Source: Lunularia cruciata (lineage: Eukaryota; Streptophyta; Marchantiopsida; Lunulariales; Lunulariaceae). Taken from it: 64,000 bases of DNA. The position numbers were made by a program, and so were the translations under genes. Positions 9,052 to 21,988 of this stretch are shown here, in pieces; within the stretch, counting starts at the first letter, position 1, and every line of letters begins with the position of its first letter. Under the pieces are notes generated by a model that was not told the DNA's origin, did not search any database, and worked only from the letters and a program-made list of their open reading frames with translations. The stretch spans positions 28,621,493 through 28,685,492 of the forward strand of contig OX419759.1 in NCBI GenBank assembly GCA_948567375.1. Direction: 5' to 3'.

Positions 9052-12000
9052 CTTGCTAAGACTAACTGTTGATTAACGTTGCTCGTTCCAGGTCCAGTTG
9101 GACTCCATTTGATCGTATAGATTTCCTGATAGTCAGAAAATTAAAGTTAGCGATCCTTGCCACTCGCTCATATAAATTCTTTGGTGCACAATGAACACGT
9201 TACAATGGTATCCCATGCGATGACATACAATGAAGACATCAGTAAACTCGTCGTACTTGAAGATATGGAAGGTTTAGGTCTAGCTAAAGTCTGGAGGCTC
9301 TGAACGTACTTTGGTGTGATCTTTTAAATCATGTAAACATTTATCCTGCTTCAGGCTCCATATCTGCACATAAGAGGACCCTTAGTATTCTAAGAACATG
9401 AAGCTGGGCTAGAGAATATCCGCAAAGCTTTAGGCACCTACGCTGACTGCAAGCTGGACTAAATTGTTAGACAACAGTAGTTGCAACTTGCCAGATATCT
9501 CCATTTTGTGCAGAAAAGAAATATCGTCTGACTCAAGGTCCTGATAACTCGACGGGATAGTATGTATACCTTAGCTGTAAAATCGTCCGAGCAAGAGGCA
9601 AGAAGAGTGCCCGTAGGATCCCACTTGATAGCATTCACCTCATCCTACAGGTACAGGATAGGAGCAAATTGTCCATGACTGATGCAAGTGAAGAAATTGA
9701 ACTCAGCATTACTTCTGTGTCTGCCTTACATTGATCTTGAGGAAACGTCCACAGCACAAAATCATAAATACACTATCTTACCATTGTAGCCGGATAGTGC
9801 ACTTGAGGATGAAAATTGAACGAAAGGATACTAACCTGATGACCAGCGTAGGACTTCACGGGGCGACCTTCTCCAAGTTTGCAGACATAGATCATCTTGT
9901 CAGTTGAGCAAGTTGCAAAGGACACATTGTTGCGCCAATCCACATCCAGAGTAGGTGCTGCACATGGGAGAGATACAAGCTCAAAGACCAAACAATGCGG
10001 TCGTGTCGGCCGCCTGAAAGACGCTTAAGATCTATTAACAACCAAGCAGGAGCTACTAATTTACTCGTGCAATATGTAGTAACCAACTTCTCCATACAAG
10101 GAAGTGCACACCCCAAAGCATGGTCTTCGGACTCTGGCCTCATAACAGTGTGAAGTGGAACTTGTCGAACCACGATTATCCTTAGCAAAGCGATTCTTAT
10201 CTTTGAATAGTATCGAGGTACTAATTGATACTTTTGGAAGTTACATTTACTCAAGAGACTAGGTTCTTTGGTCATCTTAGTCATAAGTGTGGCGTGTCAT
10301 TTTCAATACGAACAGTCTCCATACAATGAGAGACAAGCGGTCAGCAAACTACTCAAGCAAAAGTTTTCTCGGGTCACTTGCCGGCATGATACTCAAATTG
10401 TTGCTTAACATCTCCTGTCTTCGCGTCCCAGATGATAGCTGTCTTATCCACACTTCCACTCAGTAGGCAATCGCCCTTCTTGTTCCACTTCAAGGAAAAA
10501 ATTGGCCCTTTATGCTTGTTCAAAGTATTCTTCAGTTCTCCTGGAGAATTTAAAGACCATCATATACACATTACTGATATAGCTGTAATTCCCAAAAACT
10601 TCAATTGTAAGCAATTTCCCCTTGAGCGAGATGAGAGTGAAGGGCATCCTGATTAGACCCTCCCAAAAGGTGTTTTTGACTGCCGAAATAGCATAATACC
10701 ACAGCATAATCGGAAGCACCTTAAAGCTTCTCACTTCAGTGCAACCAACTCGAAGCCTTCTAGAGCCAACTACCTACATCCAGCCTCGACGGTGATGCGG
10801 CATACTAGCAATAATAAAGCGTCACTCACCATCTTTGCTCCAGATCCGCGCCTGGCCGTCATATGACCCTGTCGCCAGCAACGTTCCCTCACCCTGCAGC
10901 TTTTCTTTAGAATACACAAAAATGGAGACCACTAGCCTAAAGGTAGTGCTTTAGAAGGGCATAGAATTGCTGTAGATCTTAACGCAGCTTCTATTGTAAA
11001 TGCTAGATATGGGCATGAAGACCAACAACCATTAAACGGTGTTAACAAAGACAACAGCATATGTCCAATATAAACTTGACCTAGACACAGTAAAAGAAAC
11101 ATTGGGAGCAAATATTCATGAGGAGGTCCTTGATAAGGGGGTGACTTTGGCTGCAACACCGACGGTTCTATTGCACGGCGAAATGATCAACCTATCTTAA
11201 AGGAAAAGCTATGAAAGACAACAAGGAAATTATTTTAAGTCTGAGCAAAATGTCTTTTGTTATCTATATTACTCTTGCATTACCAAAGAAGGTAGATATT
11301 CAATGTTCTGTAAACTTACATTCCAGTCAAGCGTTGTCACATCCTTGCTCTTCTCGTTAGTCTTCCCCTTAAAGTGTTTCAGGACCAAAGGTCTAGGAGC
11401 TGAAGATTGAGCTGCAGTTCCAGAGGGTCCATCTGCAATAGTCCATATCCTGGCCGTTGAATCCCCCGACCTAAATAACAGAGAAAATTGATGGCGAATC
11501 GTTAGACACCTTACTATTCCACCATTTACTGACCACATTTTCACCATAGGCAGTCAAAATCGACGTTGAATCCGTACATAGACACTACTACCGAGAACTG
11601 AAACTATCAGAAACTCATTTTCTCACTTTCTTTGATGTATTTGATGTAGCGCATTAAAAACTGAGAATAGAGCAGGGAGGTCTGTGATCATACCCAGAGG
11701 CCAGAAGTGAACCCGTGGGACTCCAAGCACAAATGAAAACCTACGCAAAGACAAACACAGGAGGTGAATACTTTGATCATTGCCAATTGTAGACGATGAG
11801 ATAGTTGTATTTTTCCTCACGAAACATTAGGCTGAAAATCCAACACAAGCTTATACTCTGATATCTTCAAACAGAAGTCAAATCAAATATGATTTGATCT
11901 CAAGATGTGCAAGCTTCAACTCTCTGGTGTTGTTAGTCTATTATCAAAACGACATGATGTTCTCTTGTATATTCTTACGCTTTTCATTCCTAGAACACAA

Positions 12001-14164
12001 GAAAGAAAGAATAGTACCTCCGAAGTATGACCTTCAAGTATAGTAACATCTGCATGAGATATTTCACCTGGCTGCACTACAACAGAGGTAGCCTCTGAGT
12101 GCTCACCAGAACCCGAACCTGAAACACAAAAACGCACTCGAACATGAAACTGACCCATCTAAACCCCAAGACAATCCGGATGAAGATGAGGAGCCAAAAG
12201 AGAACAAAGCAGCTAAAAAATTACTGCAGCATATGGCAGCGAAAAGAGAAAGAATAAACTTTCTTGCAAATACTTTCGGCAAAAGCTAAAATACCTCCAG
12301 CAACTTTGACAATCTGGACATTTTCTCCAGACAACTTCACCTTCTCGTCACGATCCCGTTCTTTCTCACACCTGTCACGTTCTCGCTCTTTCTCTCTTTC
12401 CTTCTCTTTTTCTCTTTCACGGTCCCTTTCCCTCTCTAATCTTTCTCTCTCCCTCTCCTTTTCCTTTTCCAACCGTTCCCTCTCTTTCTCCCGTTCCTTT
12501 TCGCGTTCTCTCTCTCGTTCTCTTTCCTTCTCTCGTTTCTTGTTCCTCTCCTTCTCCTTCTCCTTCTCTTTGTCCTTCTCAATTTTGTCCCTTTTGTCTT
12601 TGATGATTTGTCGCAGCTCCAGCATATCCTTGGTAAGCAGATCTACAGGCTGCAAAAGAGAGAAGTCCCCATCTACGTCCGACCCTTCCTGTAGAAGCCC
12701 ACATCAAGAGGCTAAATCAAAGTGCTTAGAGAAGAACATAACGTCTTTTCATGTCTTGTTTCAAATCAAGGTACCGGAACTGACAAAAGATCAGCTCCTT
12801 GAAGCAAAACACGTTATGTGACAGATGTAATGCATCAGCCCCCTTCACCATGTAATCGAACAAATACCAACAGGTTCTACTACCGCGGTATATTGAGTGT
12901 ATGAATATGGAACCCGTTAGCGATTATGTGTTGTGTAGTGATGTGGACTAACTGTATTGACTACCAATGTAGAGGCTGCTACTTAAGAGGTCAGTCAATG
13001 TGACACTTGTAGTAGAGGTCCTTAGATTTCTCCCAAACTACTAATGGCCGGAATAGTCTGGATTTAATCTGCAAGAAATTTGCATTGTCCATAGACATGA
13101 AAGCATTCAACTCTTATTCCTAACAACAAAAACCGGCTTAAGCCATCCAAACATATATCTATGAGGTACAGTTTCTCAGTTTTCTATCAGGTGACGAGAA
13201 GGTGTTTTCCCATCTGTGACAGGTGCAGGCCACCAAGACATGACATTGCCCGCCCATTGAAACGCCTCTTGTACAGTTCAGACGTGCTGCTCTGTACGCC
13301 GGCCCGAGTGGGGGACTGACCTATCAGGGCTGAAAACATCTTAGGGAGGTAATAAACCCAGGACGATACGGTGTTCTACACTGCTCGTGGAACGGGCATA
13401 ACATGTCAAGACTCGACATGAGAGTGCCAGCACCAGGACACTGAACGTATTTGCATCATGTGTTAAACAGTACGTTTTCTATAATTATGTACTGGCATTC
13501 TTCGTTAACGCAATCCACTCTCGGCTCAGTGACTTCACAGCGCAACCTCCACTATGTCCCAAACGTTGAAGGCGGGAGAAGAATTATGCAAGTGAGTACA
13601 AGAACACCTGGACCATACACCAATTTCGAATTTCCACACACCAAACCAATTCGACCGGCAGTTCGGAAATTCAGGGACGGGCCGAGAAATACATCATTAA
13701 GGTTAGCTTCGAGCTCCAAATATTGAAGACCTTTCTGAACGAAAGAAATAAGCGCTCCTGGAGGGACTTGATTTCCGTCAATTATCGTTTTATTGAGCCC
13801 TGCCTCGTAGCCCAGAGTGAACGCAGAATGAGTAAATCCTGGAAAAAGAACAGCAAGCCAAAATACGTCCAGAAGTTAGGGACGGGCAACACAAGGGATC
13901 TAATGCCAGTCCCACAGTAAAACGAACTTCCTTCGAACAAGCCTCCAACGATCTTACTTGAGATATGACTACATTTTAGCGTATCGAACTTCATCTTCCA
14001 AACACTTCTTCTATTCTGCAGCATAGGGTATGCAAACAAAACAAATCCAGCACCAATCTCACACAGTGGATCTCCCGGCTGAATATGAACTCTTCGAACT
14101 AACCTGATTCATGTAAGTAGCGAAAGACCAAAAAGTTGAGCTCTTGGGACGTGATAGTAGTCAT
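9052..14164 (-). CDS. HOS15: HOS15-type LisH/WD40 co-repressor subunit, 3' exons not in view
   Basis: Twelve exons join in frame over 1448 nt (482 residues): 14164-14104, 13838-13693, 12688-12295, 12118-12018, 11740-11694, 11470-11320, 10893-10830, 10540-10382, 9957-9836, 9644-9570, 9363-9310 and 9125-9052. All introns are GT-AG except the one after 10382 (GC-AG). The N-terminus has a LisH motif (residues 6-38; [10 protein letters not shown] then [11 protein letters not shown]) followed by [18 protein letters not shown]. Exon 3 encodes a long K/E/R-rich segment (about 90-190). WD40 repeats start with ILEGHTSE and include [55 protein letters not shown] and [14 protein letters not shown]. In plants HOS15 is a nuclear partner of histone deacetylases in transcriptional repression and cold response. 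The start is the first ATG of the LisH exon. About 100 C-terminal residues (the last WD repeats) are absent down to base 1, so either the last intron exceeds 9 kb or the gene is truncated. Confidence 0.95.
9958..10381 (-). other. HOS15 intron with GC-AG borders
   Basis: The reading H-A | A-P-T-L-D requires the exon to end at 10382. The intron then begins gcaagt and ends tgtgcag, a GC donor with an otherwise consensus context. A GT donor four bases later would break the frame. Confidence 0.8.
12689..13692 (-). other. HOS15 intron 2, no feature seen
   Basis: This is the intron between the LisH exon and the charged-repeat exon. I found no repeat, RNA gene or credible ORF in it. Confidence 0.6.
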
Positions 14165-14640
14165 CCCTCGCAGCTCCACGCGGTCCAAGGCCCGAGGCCG
14201 ACGATGACGTCTCACCTCACAATGTCTAAGCCACCCGCGTCTGTCAACATCGACTTCTCATCGAGAGAAAACGCATAGTGCTTACGCATTCGAAACTTTG
14301 CTCGCGGGAAGCTTGTGAAGAACAGAGCTCTAGGGTTAGGGTACTGTTCAGCTTACGGAATCTGAACTTGGAGGAGCTATAGAACTGGATTCAGTGGATC
14401 AAACTACCTTTATTTTATCCAACCTGCTAAATTTCAGTGGTTCTTGACCAAGTTCAGCTTTTCAGACTCCGACCTGTAGCAGTAGAATCCACATCCCGAA
14501 AGAGGCTGTTTTCTCGTTGTTGTAAGTCATTCTCGTGTTTTACCAGCTTGTCCTTTGTTTCGGTTCAATTAATTGACTTCAAAGGGTTAATTTGGCTCGC
14601 GCTCCTTCTTGCCACCTCATGCTAGCCAGCCCTTTCTGAC
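14165..14640 (-). promoter_or_regulatory. HOS15 5' leader and promoter region
   Basis: GC-richer than the DNA on either side of it. It contains TGACGT at 14205-14210, close enough to the ATG to be leader, and telo-box-like TAGGGTTAGGG at 14331-14341 (ACCCTAACCCTA-type on the gene strand), which is common upstream of constitutively expressed plant genes. No clear TATA box was identified, and the transcription start is not determined. Confidence 0.4.
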
Positions 14641-16080
14641 AATGTCCATGTCAACCTCTTATCGCGTGTCGGATTGGCACTCACATCACTCAGAGCTTTT
14701 ATAATCTAATTAAGGTTTGTAGATTTTCTAAACAGTTTCTTTACCTTTCAAGAATATTTCCGACATTACTAAATCACATTAGTTTAATTTGGATGGACTA
14801 TTATATACAAATGACGTTCTAAATGGATATAAATTTGTTTTTAAACATAAACTATGAAGTGTGATTTCAACTTGTCGTACTTTTCTTTCCACCGCATGCT
14901 GGATCGACATTAAATATTGCTATCAGATTTTGTGTATTTTGTCCAAGTTCCAAAGGTTTTGTGAAAAGTTTCCTTACCTTTTATAAAATTTCTTATATTC
15001 CTGAACTACTTGAAAGTAATTTTAATGAATTATCATATCAAAATGACTTTCTATAAATATATATCAATATAATCTCTAAAAAATCACAAATGGTGTTATT
15101 TTAACTCTCATTTCTTTCTTTCTAGTGGCGGTGGGATTAACACTAATATTGAACTGAATTTTGCTGATTTAGTCCAAACCTCATAGATTTCTGAAAGTTA
15201 GCATTATTTTTATTTATTTTTTATTTATTCCTATAGTAATTTATTGTAAATTAAAAGAATTATCATATTCAAATGAGGTTCTGAAGATAATTTTTTGAAC
15301 AAATTATAAATGTGCTTTGTGCAAATTTTTTCCATGGCATGAAAGATTAACATTAAATATTGCTTTGAGATTTTATTGAGTTAATCAAGTTCCATAGATT
15401 TGTGAAAATTTTCCTTACCTTTCATAAATATTTGTGATATTCTTAAACTACTTTATTGCAATCTAAATGAATTATCATATCTAAGATTCCTAAAATGGAT
15501 ATTAATACACCCTTTTATACAAGTGTGATGTTATTAACTTCTATATCTTTTCACCGCATGTTGGATTTGCATTCAACACAATTTTAAACCTTTGTTAATT
15601 TCGTCCAAGCTCCATAGATTTTGTGAAAATTTTCCTCCCTTTCATAAGCAGGTTTACATTCTCAAATACTTTATTGTAATTTGAATGAACATTATATCCC
15701 AATGATGTTCTTAAAATAGATATAATTAGATATGTATGTATGTTCTTGATGGGGTCCTCCCATCCTTTGTGTTCTCTACACAGTCGCCATTTTTTTGATA
15801 GATGTAACTACAATCTCTAACCCAAATGAGGCTTTTAACTTTTCATATATTTTGACTATGTGCTTGATTGACATTAAACATAGGTAAAGGATTTGTTGAT
15901 CTTGTTTGAGTTCCATAAACTTTGTAAAATGCTTCCTTAAATTTTATAAATATTTATAATATTCATAAATTAATTGATTGTAATTTGGGAGAATTATCAT
16001 ATCCAAATGAGGTTCTTGAAATGAAAAAATATATATCCTCTAATATATAACAACTTTAGATGATGTGAAGATTGCAAACA
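14640..16080. repeat. AT-rich tandem repeat, about six units of ~220 bp
   Basis: A recurring segment of the form 'aagttccatagattttgtga' followed by 'ttttccttacctttcataaa' appears near 14717, 14947, 15176, 15388, 15606 and 15908 (spacings about 230, 229, 212, 218, 302). Each unit also has a 'cgcatg-ggat-gacattaaatattgct' type segment and 'gaattatcatatccaaatga'. Units are strongly diverged. There is no coding capacity. Confidence 0.75.
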
Positions 16081-16908
16081 TGGTTGGATCCAAGATTCTA
16101 AGCTTTATAGATCCAAGGTAAAATCACAAAACATCTCTTTGATTACAACTTGTATATTAAATATAGAATTTCAAAGTACTTAGTTTTCAGAGATAAACTT
16201 TTTTACATGAGTCTAGTATCCCAACTTTGGCATAAAGATTTAAATGTCCTTCAGTTTTTTAGTATGACTTAACATTAGATTTGATATGACATGTCATATA
16301 TCATTATTGCTTGGTACCAAACCATACTACATTCTTGTTACATAAGAAAAAGTAATACTGAAATTCAAGGTTGCTATTGATTCACAATTTAATGTATATG
16401 TATATTCACTACTAATTGAACAATTCATTCATGAAAATAAACTAAGATGATTATGTTGAATATTATATAACTCCTAGATCTAGATCTAGATCTAGAAGTC
16501 TAAAACTACTATAATCATCATTTTTCCTATAAAATTGAAGTACACGAAGGAAGATTGAAGACTTGAAAATCTCAACATTACTCTCATATTGTCTTTGTTG
16601 ACGTGGTGAATGGAGTAGGTTGTGCTTGGATAAGGGATCATTAAAGTTTGTTGAAGAATTACACTTCTCTTTTAATATTATTTATATTGTGCAATTGGCC
16701 AATCAAATTATTATTACAAGACTAATCAATGCAGCCCAATATAGATACATTCAAAAGTTCTACAAATACACTTCTTAAATGTTAGGCAAAATTATTATTT
16801 AGAATTAGTGGATAAAATCCACTTAGTTTAACAAGGCTATTCACAAGCCAAAACCAAGCTGAAAAATCTATCCTTATTGTCATTCAACCGCATTAAGTAC
16901 TAATTTGT
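16081..16908. other. AT-rich stretch without a recognised gene
   Basis: Nothing identifiable except a perfect (CTAGAT)n palindromic run at 16474-16495. Confidence 0.5.
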
Positions 16909-17262
16909 AGAAGACCAAGGAAAAACAAGAGAATGGAAGATCACATTGGTAACTCTCATTTGAATGAAACTCCATATGCTTAGCCTTAGCTTGGACTTTG
17001 GTATTTATAGGCAACTTGGGTACAAGGCTCACAAGAAGCTTTATTTCAGAAGCCACCTTACTTTGGATGCAAGCTAAGCTAGTCATTTACTTTGCATACA
17101 AGCTAAACTAGCCATCAACTTAGCATATAAGTTACTCAACCCTTTGAAAGTTCATAGAAGCTTCTCACAAAGAAGCTTTTGGTGTACTTCTAGACATTCT
17201 TAGAGTTTCTTAGCTATATGTTAATGCTACCACTTACTATCTAACTCCATATTATTACATAT
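16909..17262 (-). repeat. Chromovirus LTR fragment, minus orientation
   Basis: The reverse complement matches the LTR ending at 20410: shared segments include 'agagaatggaagatcacatt', the 'agcttggactttggtattta' region and the repeated 'caagctaagctag' and 'gaagcttc' words. The outer limits are approximate. Confidence 0.65.
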
Positions 17263-17353
17263 TCTCCAACCAATAGTTGGTGATATTCTTGTTGCCATAG
17301 AATCTTTGAACTCACATATAGTAGTTTGCATGTTTTGAAGATGAGAAAGAGAC

Positions 17354-17794
17354 TTTATAAAAGACCAGGGAGAAATAAGAGAATGGAAGGTCAAAATAGA
17401 AAATAACATTGAAAATGCTCAAGTGAGAGAAACTTTGAATGCCTAGCATGAGCTTGGGCTTTGGTATTATAGCAAAGAAACACAAGGCTCTTGAGAAGCT
17501 TCCATCTCAAAGTCATCTTCTTGGAGTGCAAGCAAAGTTACCCAAGAAGTTGCAAAGGAAAGCTTCCCTCTAGAAGCCACCTACTTGGCATACAAGCTAA
17601 GCTAGCCAATAACTTCATGTGGAAGTTACCCAATCCTTGGAAGGTAATAAGAAACTTCCAAAGTGCTTCTATAATGGTTGACCAGAAAATTTCCTAGATG
17701 CTTCTAGAACATTCTTAGAACACTAAAACTATATTTGGCTTATTTTATTAACTTATTAGCCTTTGCTAACTCGTTTGCTAACTCTATATTATTA
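17354..17794 (-). repeat. 3' LTR of the minus-strand chromovirus
   Basis: A second copy of the same LTR, beginning on the minus strand at about 17794 just after the chromodomain-like end of the integrase remnant and ending near 17354 ('agaccagggagaaataagag' on the plus strand). It contains the characteristic 'aagcttcc' and 'gcatacaagctaagctagcc' words. Confidence 0.6.
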
Positions 17795-19140
17795 TAGACT
17801 CCCATTTGGCATCATGAAAGTGATACAATTTCCAAAAAATCTTATATTTAGGGGCTTGTTAGCAACCACGTGTGATATCACAATGTGCAAGTATATGGTC
17901 AACTTTATATTCTTCATGATTGTTAATGAGGATTGGAGGGAGAAGAAGAGGTTGGATATGAGTAGAGAAAGAAGATGGATTAGAAACCAAGGGTTTTACC
18001 TTTGAGATATGGAAGACAAGATGAATTATTATATGATTAAGAAGTGCAAGTTTGGATGAAACAAGAGAAATGATTTGAATAACATCAAATGGACATATCC
18101 AGTTAGGAGCAAGTTTACTAACTTGGATGTCAAGAGGGAGAGGAAAAATACTAGACACGATCATAACCTTATCACCTATTTGAAAGGTGAGATCACAATG
18201 AGTTGGGTGTCAAGAAGGAGAAGAAGACAACTAGAGGAGAACATAACCTTATCACCTATTTGAGAGGTGAGATAACCTGATGATATTGATCAACATATTG
18301 TTTTTGCCAATTTTGACTAGCAAAGAGATGAGACTTGGCATTATGTAAGGATGTAGATAACATGGAAAAGAAGGTGGGAGTTATGAGGAACATGAGATGG
18401 TAGTGGAGCATGAAAAGAATCTAAAACAAGTGGATATTGTTTATAATTGTGGAAGAAGAGAGAGAGTATTTGGTGCTTGCTTGCTTAGAATAAATATAGG
18501 CAAACTCAATAGCTACAAGACAAGTATTGCAATTGATATGATAAATGCTAATAAAGGCGCACAACATATCTTCTAAGGTACAATTTTCTTGTTTTCTTTG
18601 CCTATCAATTTGAGTATAATAGGCCATAAATAAGGTAAGCTTGGTGCCAAGTAGGTTGAAAATTGCATGCCAAAATTCACAAAATAAAACGATCATGATC
18701 AAAGATAAAAAATCTTGGCATCCCATGGTATTTGAAGACTATATTAAAGTAGATCTGGGTCAATATCAGAGCATCTACTATATACACTATAAGTGCCAAG
18801 TGAATCTACATGTTGAGCTTATCAACAAACACCACAATTGCTATATGGCCTTGGTCCATCTTTGGTAAGGATATGATGAGGTCTAAGCTCACATTTTCCC
18901 ATTGGGAAGATGGAATTGGTAGTGGTTGTAGTTTTACTCTTGGCGTTTGGTTGCCTATCTTATTACATTGCAACTTTCACAAGATTGGACAAACTCTCAA
19001 ACCTATCATGTCGTGTTTGAGTACCACCATTGGCATTGTAGGGCAATTAATATCTTATCCATATCCAAGTGACCAAAAATTAGTAAATCATGCACTACTT
19101 GAAGTTGCACAAGTTATAGATCTCTCGTAGTTGGAACATA
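17795..19140 (-). pseudogene. Ty3/gypsy chromovirus integrase with chromodomain-like tail
   Basis: In shifting minus-strand frames the order is: a zinc-binding region (HDLLIFGHLDMDK; VQSCESCN, 19100-18960), the catalytic core (FCEFWHAIFNLLGTKLTLFM near 18700; then AYYTQID and TLEDMLCAF), the GPFKV-like segment (LPLDIQVSKLAPNWICPFDV near 18110), and VFHISKVKPLV with EYKVDHILAH near 17900, which resembles the start of a chromodomain. Many stops and frameshifts are present. The 3' LTR follows directly. RT and gag of this copy are not visible. Confidence 0.75.
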
Positions 19141-20039
19141 GATTTGATTTTCACAAAATAGAATTCCATCCTTGAATGAAAGGTGTCATTTCCCTTATCA
19201 TGTGCTACAAGGCTACTTTGAACAAGATTAAAGAAGGGATCTTTTTGTAGAGTATTATGGAACTTGTTTGTAATGTGCAATAGGAATTTGTAAAATTTTT
19301 AGGTTTTTTAATTTTTGACAATTTTTAGTCTTGTTTAAAGTCAAAAGGGGAAACTTTTAGCCTTAAAAAACAAAAATAACATACCTTCCAAAGGAAATTT
19401 GATGGAAGGCATGCAAAGTTGTGACCTTTGGAAAGGCCAAGAGGAGTTCTTTAGTCTAATACAAGGAGTAGGTAATTAGCATGTATAGGCTAAAGACTAT
19501 TGTCATTCATGCATGTGTGCAATCAAGGAATGGTTGCAAAGCATGAATGAAAGAAAGTACAAGAAAGGACTTACCTTTGGAATTCAATAAGGGGTTTCAA
19601 GAATTGCTTTTGTGCTCCCATAGAGATACCATACATTTTTTTAAGAGAAATCTATAGGAAGTCCCCCAACTTTTTTGGGGTGTGGAGGTGGGTAACTTTA
19701 TGGGATTTCTTCTCACCCATAACAAAATTAACAAGTTGTGTTTTTCATGACTTGTAAATTTTTATGGGCTATGGGCTATGTGCACTCCTTTAAGACTTAA
19801 TATACGAAAAATCAGGCCAAAATCAGATTTCTTGAAAAAATTATTTCAAACCTTAAAACTTTACGAAAGTGTTCAAAAATTAATTAAATTTAAGTTACAA
19901 GGCCTAAAAAAACATATTTATGAGAACTTTATTGTAGTAGCTAATTCTCATAAGGTTCCAATAAAAATAATTATTGAACCTCCTAATGTCTCTCTTGAAG
20001 TAAGGGTAAGGTGTAACAATATGAAGTTTAGCATTGAAG
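19141..20039. other. Stretch without a recognised gene
   Basis: No domain or repeat family was recognised. It lies between the oppositely oriented chromovirus remnants and may be older retroelement DNA. An open frame at 19778-20047 (+) has no recognisable features. Confidence 0.4.
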
Positions 20040-20410
20040 TTAGTTAGGGCTAATAAAGTAGCACATAGGCCAAATTAGCCTAAAATATTCTAAAAGTATC
20101 TAAGACGCTTCCCCTCTAGCTTAGCTTGCACCCCAAGTAGGTAGCTTCTAGAAGCTTCTAACTAGCTTAGCTTGCACACCACGTAAGTAACTTCTAGAGG
20201 GAAGCTTCTTGAGAAGCTTCACAATTAACTTGGCTTGCACTCCAAGAAAGTGGCTCAAGGAAGCTTCTTTAAAAGCTTCTCAAGAGCCTTGTTGCTCCCT
20301 ATAAGTACCAAAGCTAAAGCTCATGGTGGGCATTCATAGTTTCCCACACTTGAGTGTCCCAATGTGATCTTCCATTCTTCTATTTCTCTCCTCTATCTTG
20401 ATCTTTTACA
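20040..20410 (+). repeat. 5' LTR of plus-strand chromovirus (start approximate)
   Basis: It is the inverted counterpart of the LTR copies at 16909 and 17354. It ends in CA at 20410, one base before a primer-binding site. It is rich in AAGCTT words ('gaagcttctagaagcttcta'). Confidence 0.65.
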
Positions 20411-20411
20411 T

Positions 20412-20423
20412 TGGTACCAGAGC
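20412..20423 (+). other. Primer-binding site, initiator-Met tRNA type
   Basis: TGGTACCAGAGC directly after the LTR closely matches the TGGTATCAGAGC site used by many plant LTR retrotransposons. Confidence 0.8.
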
Positions 20424-20779
20424 AAGAATGGGATAAATGAAACCAAACATTAGGATTTTCATGTCCAAGTACTACCCAAGCATCATTTCACATAGTTCAT
20501 CACCTCACGCTTTGGGCAAGATTTTTGAAATATAATCACTTTGTGTGAGGAACTCTTTGTACTTTTGATTGTAACTTATGGAGAATAATAGATGTGTTGC
20601 ATCTATGTGTTAATAAATTAGATAGATTGGAGGTGGTGTGATAGAGTAGTAACCATGGTGGCAATGCTTAAGGTTATCATTGCTATGTAGTAATAAATTG
20701 AGCACCTTACTCAATTGTTGAATGAATTAGATCACTGATAACAAGAGCACGTAGAGAGAGTACCAATTTGAGAAGGAAA

Positions 20780-21320
20780 AGATTAAATATGATCTCCAAA
20801 ACCCAAGGTTTTTGATGGCAAGAATCTCTTGGGTGTAGTGCAAAATTTTTTATTTGTTTGTAAACATATTTCAAAGCAACTAATCTTCAAGATGAACAAA
20901 AATAAATTCTCTTGGCTTCCAACCAATTGGATGGAGTAACAAAGCTATGGTGGTAGTTTTGAGTAGAGCAAACTAAATTTTTTTTTGGCACCAATTTTTT
21001 TTTGGGGCACATGGGCAAAATTCAAGAATGTAATAATTGGTCAATTACAAGCTATAAATGCCACACAAGCTACACAATATAACTTGGCAAAGTTGAAGCA
21101 AATTAGCTCTATAAGAAGTTATATCATGCAATTCCAGAACATTATTATGCAAATTGCATATATATTGGAAGGTGAAGCTCTAGATCAATTTGTGAGGAGC
21201 TTGAAGTCATGAACCAAATTAGAGATAATTATGCAAGAGGCACAACACTTGGAAAAAGCTATGTGGTTGGCCAAACGCTTTGATTCCTTGGTTACAACAA
21301 CTTGGCAAGACTTCAACCTT
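20780..21320 (+). pseudogene. Chromovirus gag, 5' part
   Basis: It begins near KPKVFDGKNLLGV and contains FSWLPTNWME, WAKFKNVIIGQLQ, LKQISSIRSYIMQFQNIIMQ and LEGEALDQFVRSLKS (to 21212), then AMWLAKRFDSLV, a typical gypsy gag core. It is interrupted by E1 at 21320 and continues at 34958. Stops and frameshifts are present. Confidence 0.75.
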
Positions 21321-21988
21321 TGTGACAACCCGACAAATATCACTTTTGCAGTAATCGGGTAAATAAAGTTCATTCCCATAGAGATACAATTCAGAATTGG
21401 TCAAATACAAAGTCAAACAGTACATGTAGTTCTTCTTGGTTGTGTTTTTTAGTCTCTCAGGTAGAAACTACACCTAGAAGAGAGTAACAAACTCATGATC
21501 TTGACAACTTGTCACGAATACACACTCATAATCACAACATAGCAAATTTTGTCCAAACAAATCTTGATTGTGATGATTCAGATTCTCTCAAAGATGACAC
21601 TTCATTGTGTAAATGACTTTGCCTCAGAATTATGTTCTACCTTTCCACTGAGGGCACAACTTCCTTGAAATTGCTTCACATCAACTTCGCGCTGCACTCA
21701 CAAATGCAAAATACTACCAACATTATAATTCCTCTCAGATCTGTCAAGGTATTGCTCCAATTGCACTTCATGTAGGATCAAACACATAGAATGAAGATCA
21801 AGGCTACAGAATCCAACATCCATAGACACACTGACTTGCACTTCAAAATTCTCCCAACACTCACAAACATAGATATAGAATTGATACTCGAAATTAAGCT
21901 CAAGCAACGGGCATTGAAAAACAACACTTCACTTTATCTATCTTTAAAAATATGAATACTAAACAACATAATATTGCAAATGCTCCCC

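Noticed and set aside
12740-12800. Possible extra HOS15 exon reading [13 protein letters not shown] on the minus strand
   Set aside because: The true LisH-following segment ([14 protein letters not shown]) is in exon 2 at 13693-13838 and joins in frame to 12688.
12264-12821. Long plus-strand frame rich in S, R, F and L opposite the HOS15 charged exon
   Set aside because: It is the antisense of the K/E/R codon run, and the minus strand is clearly the coding one.
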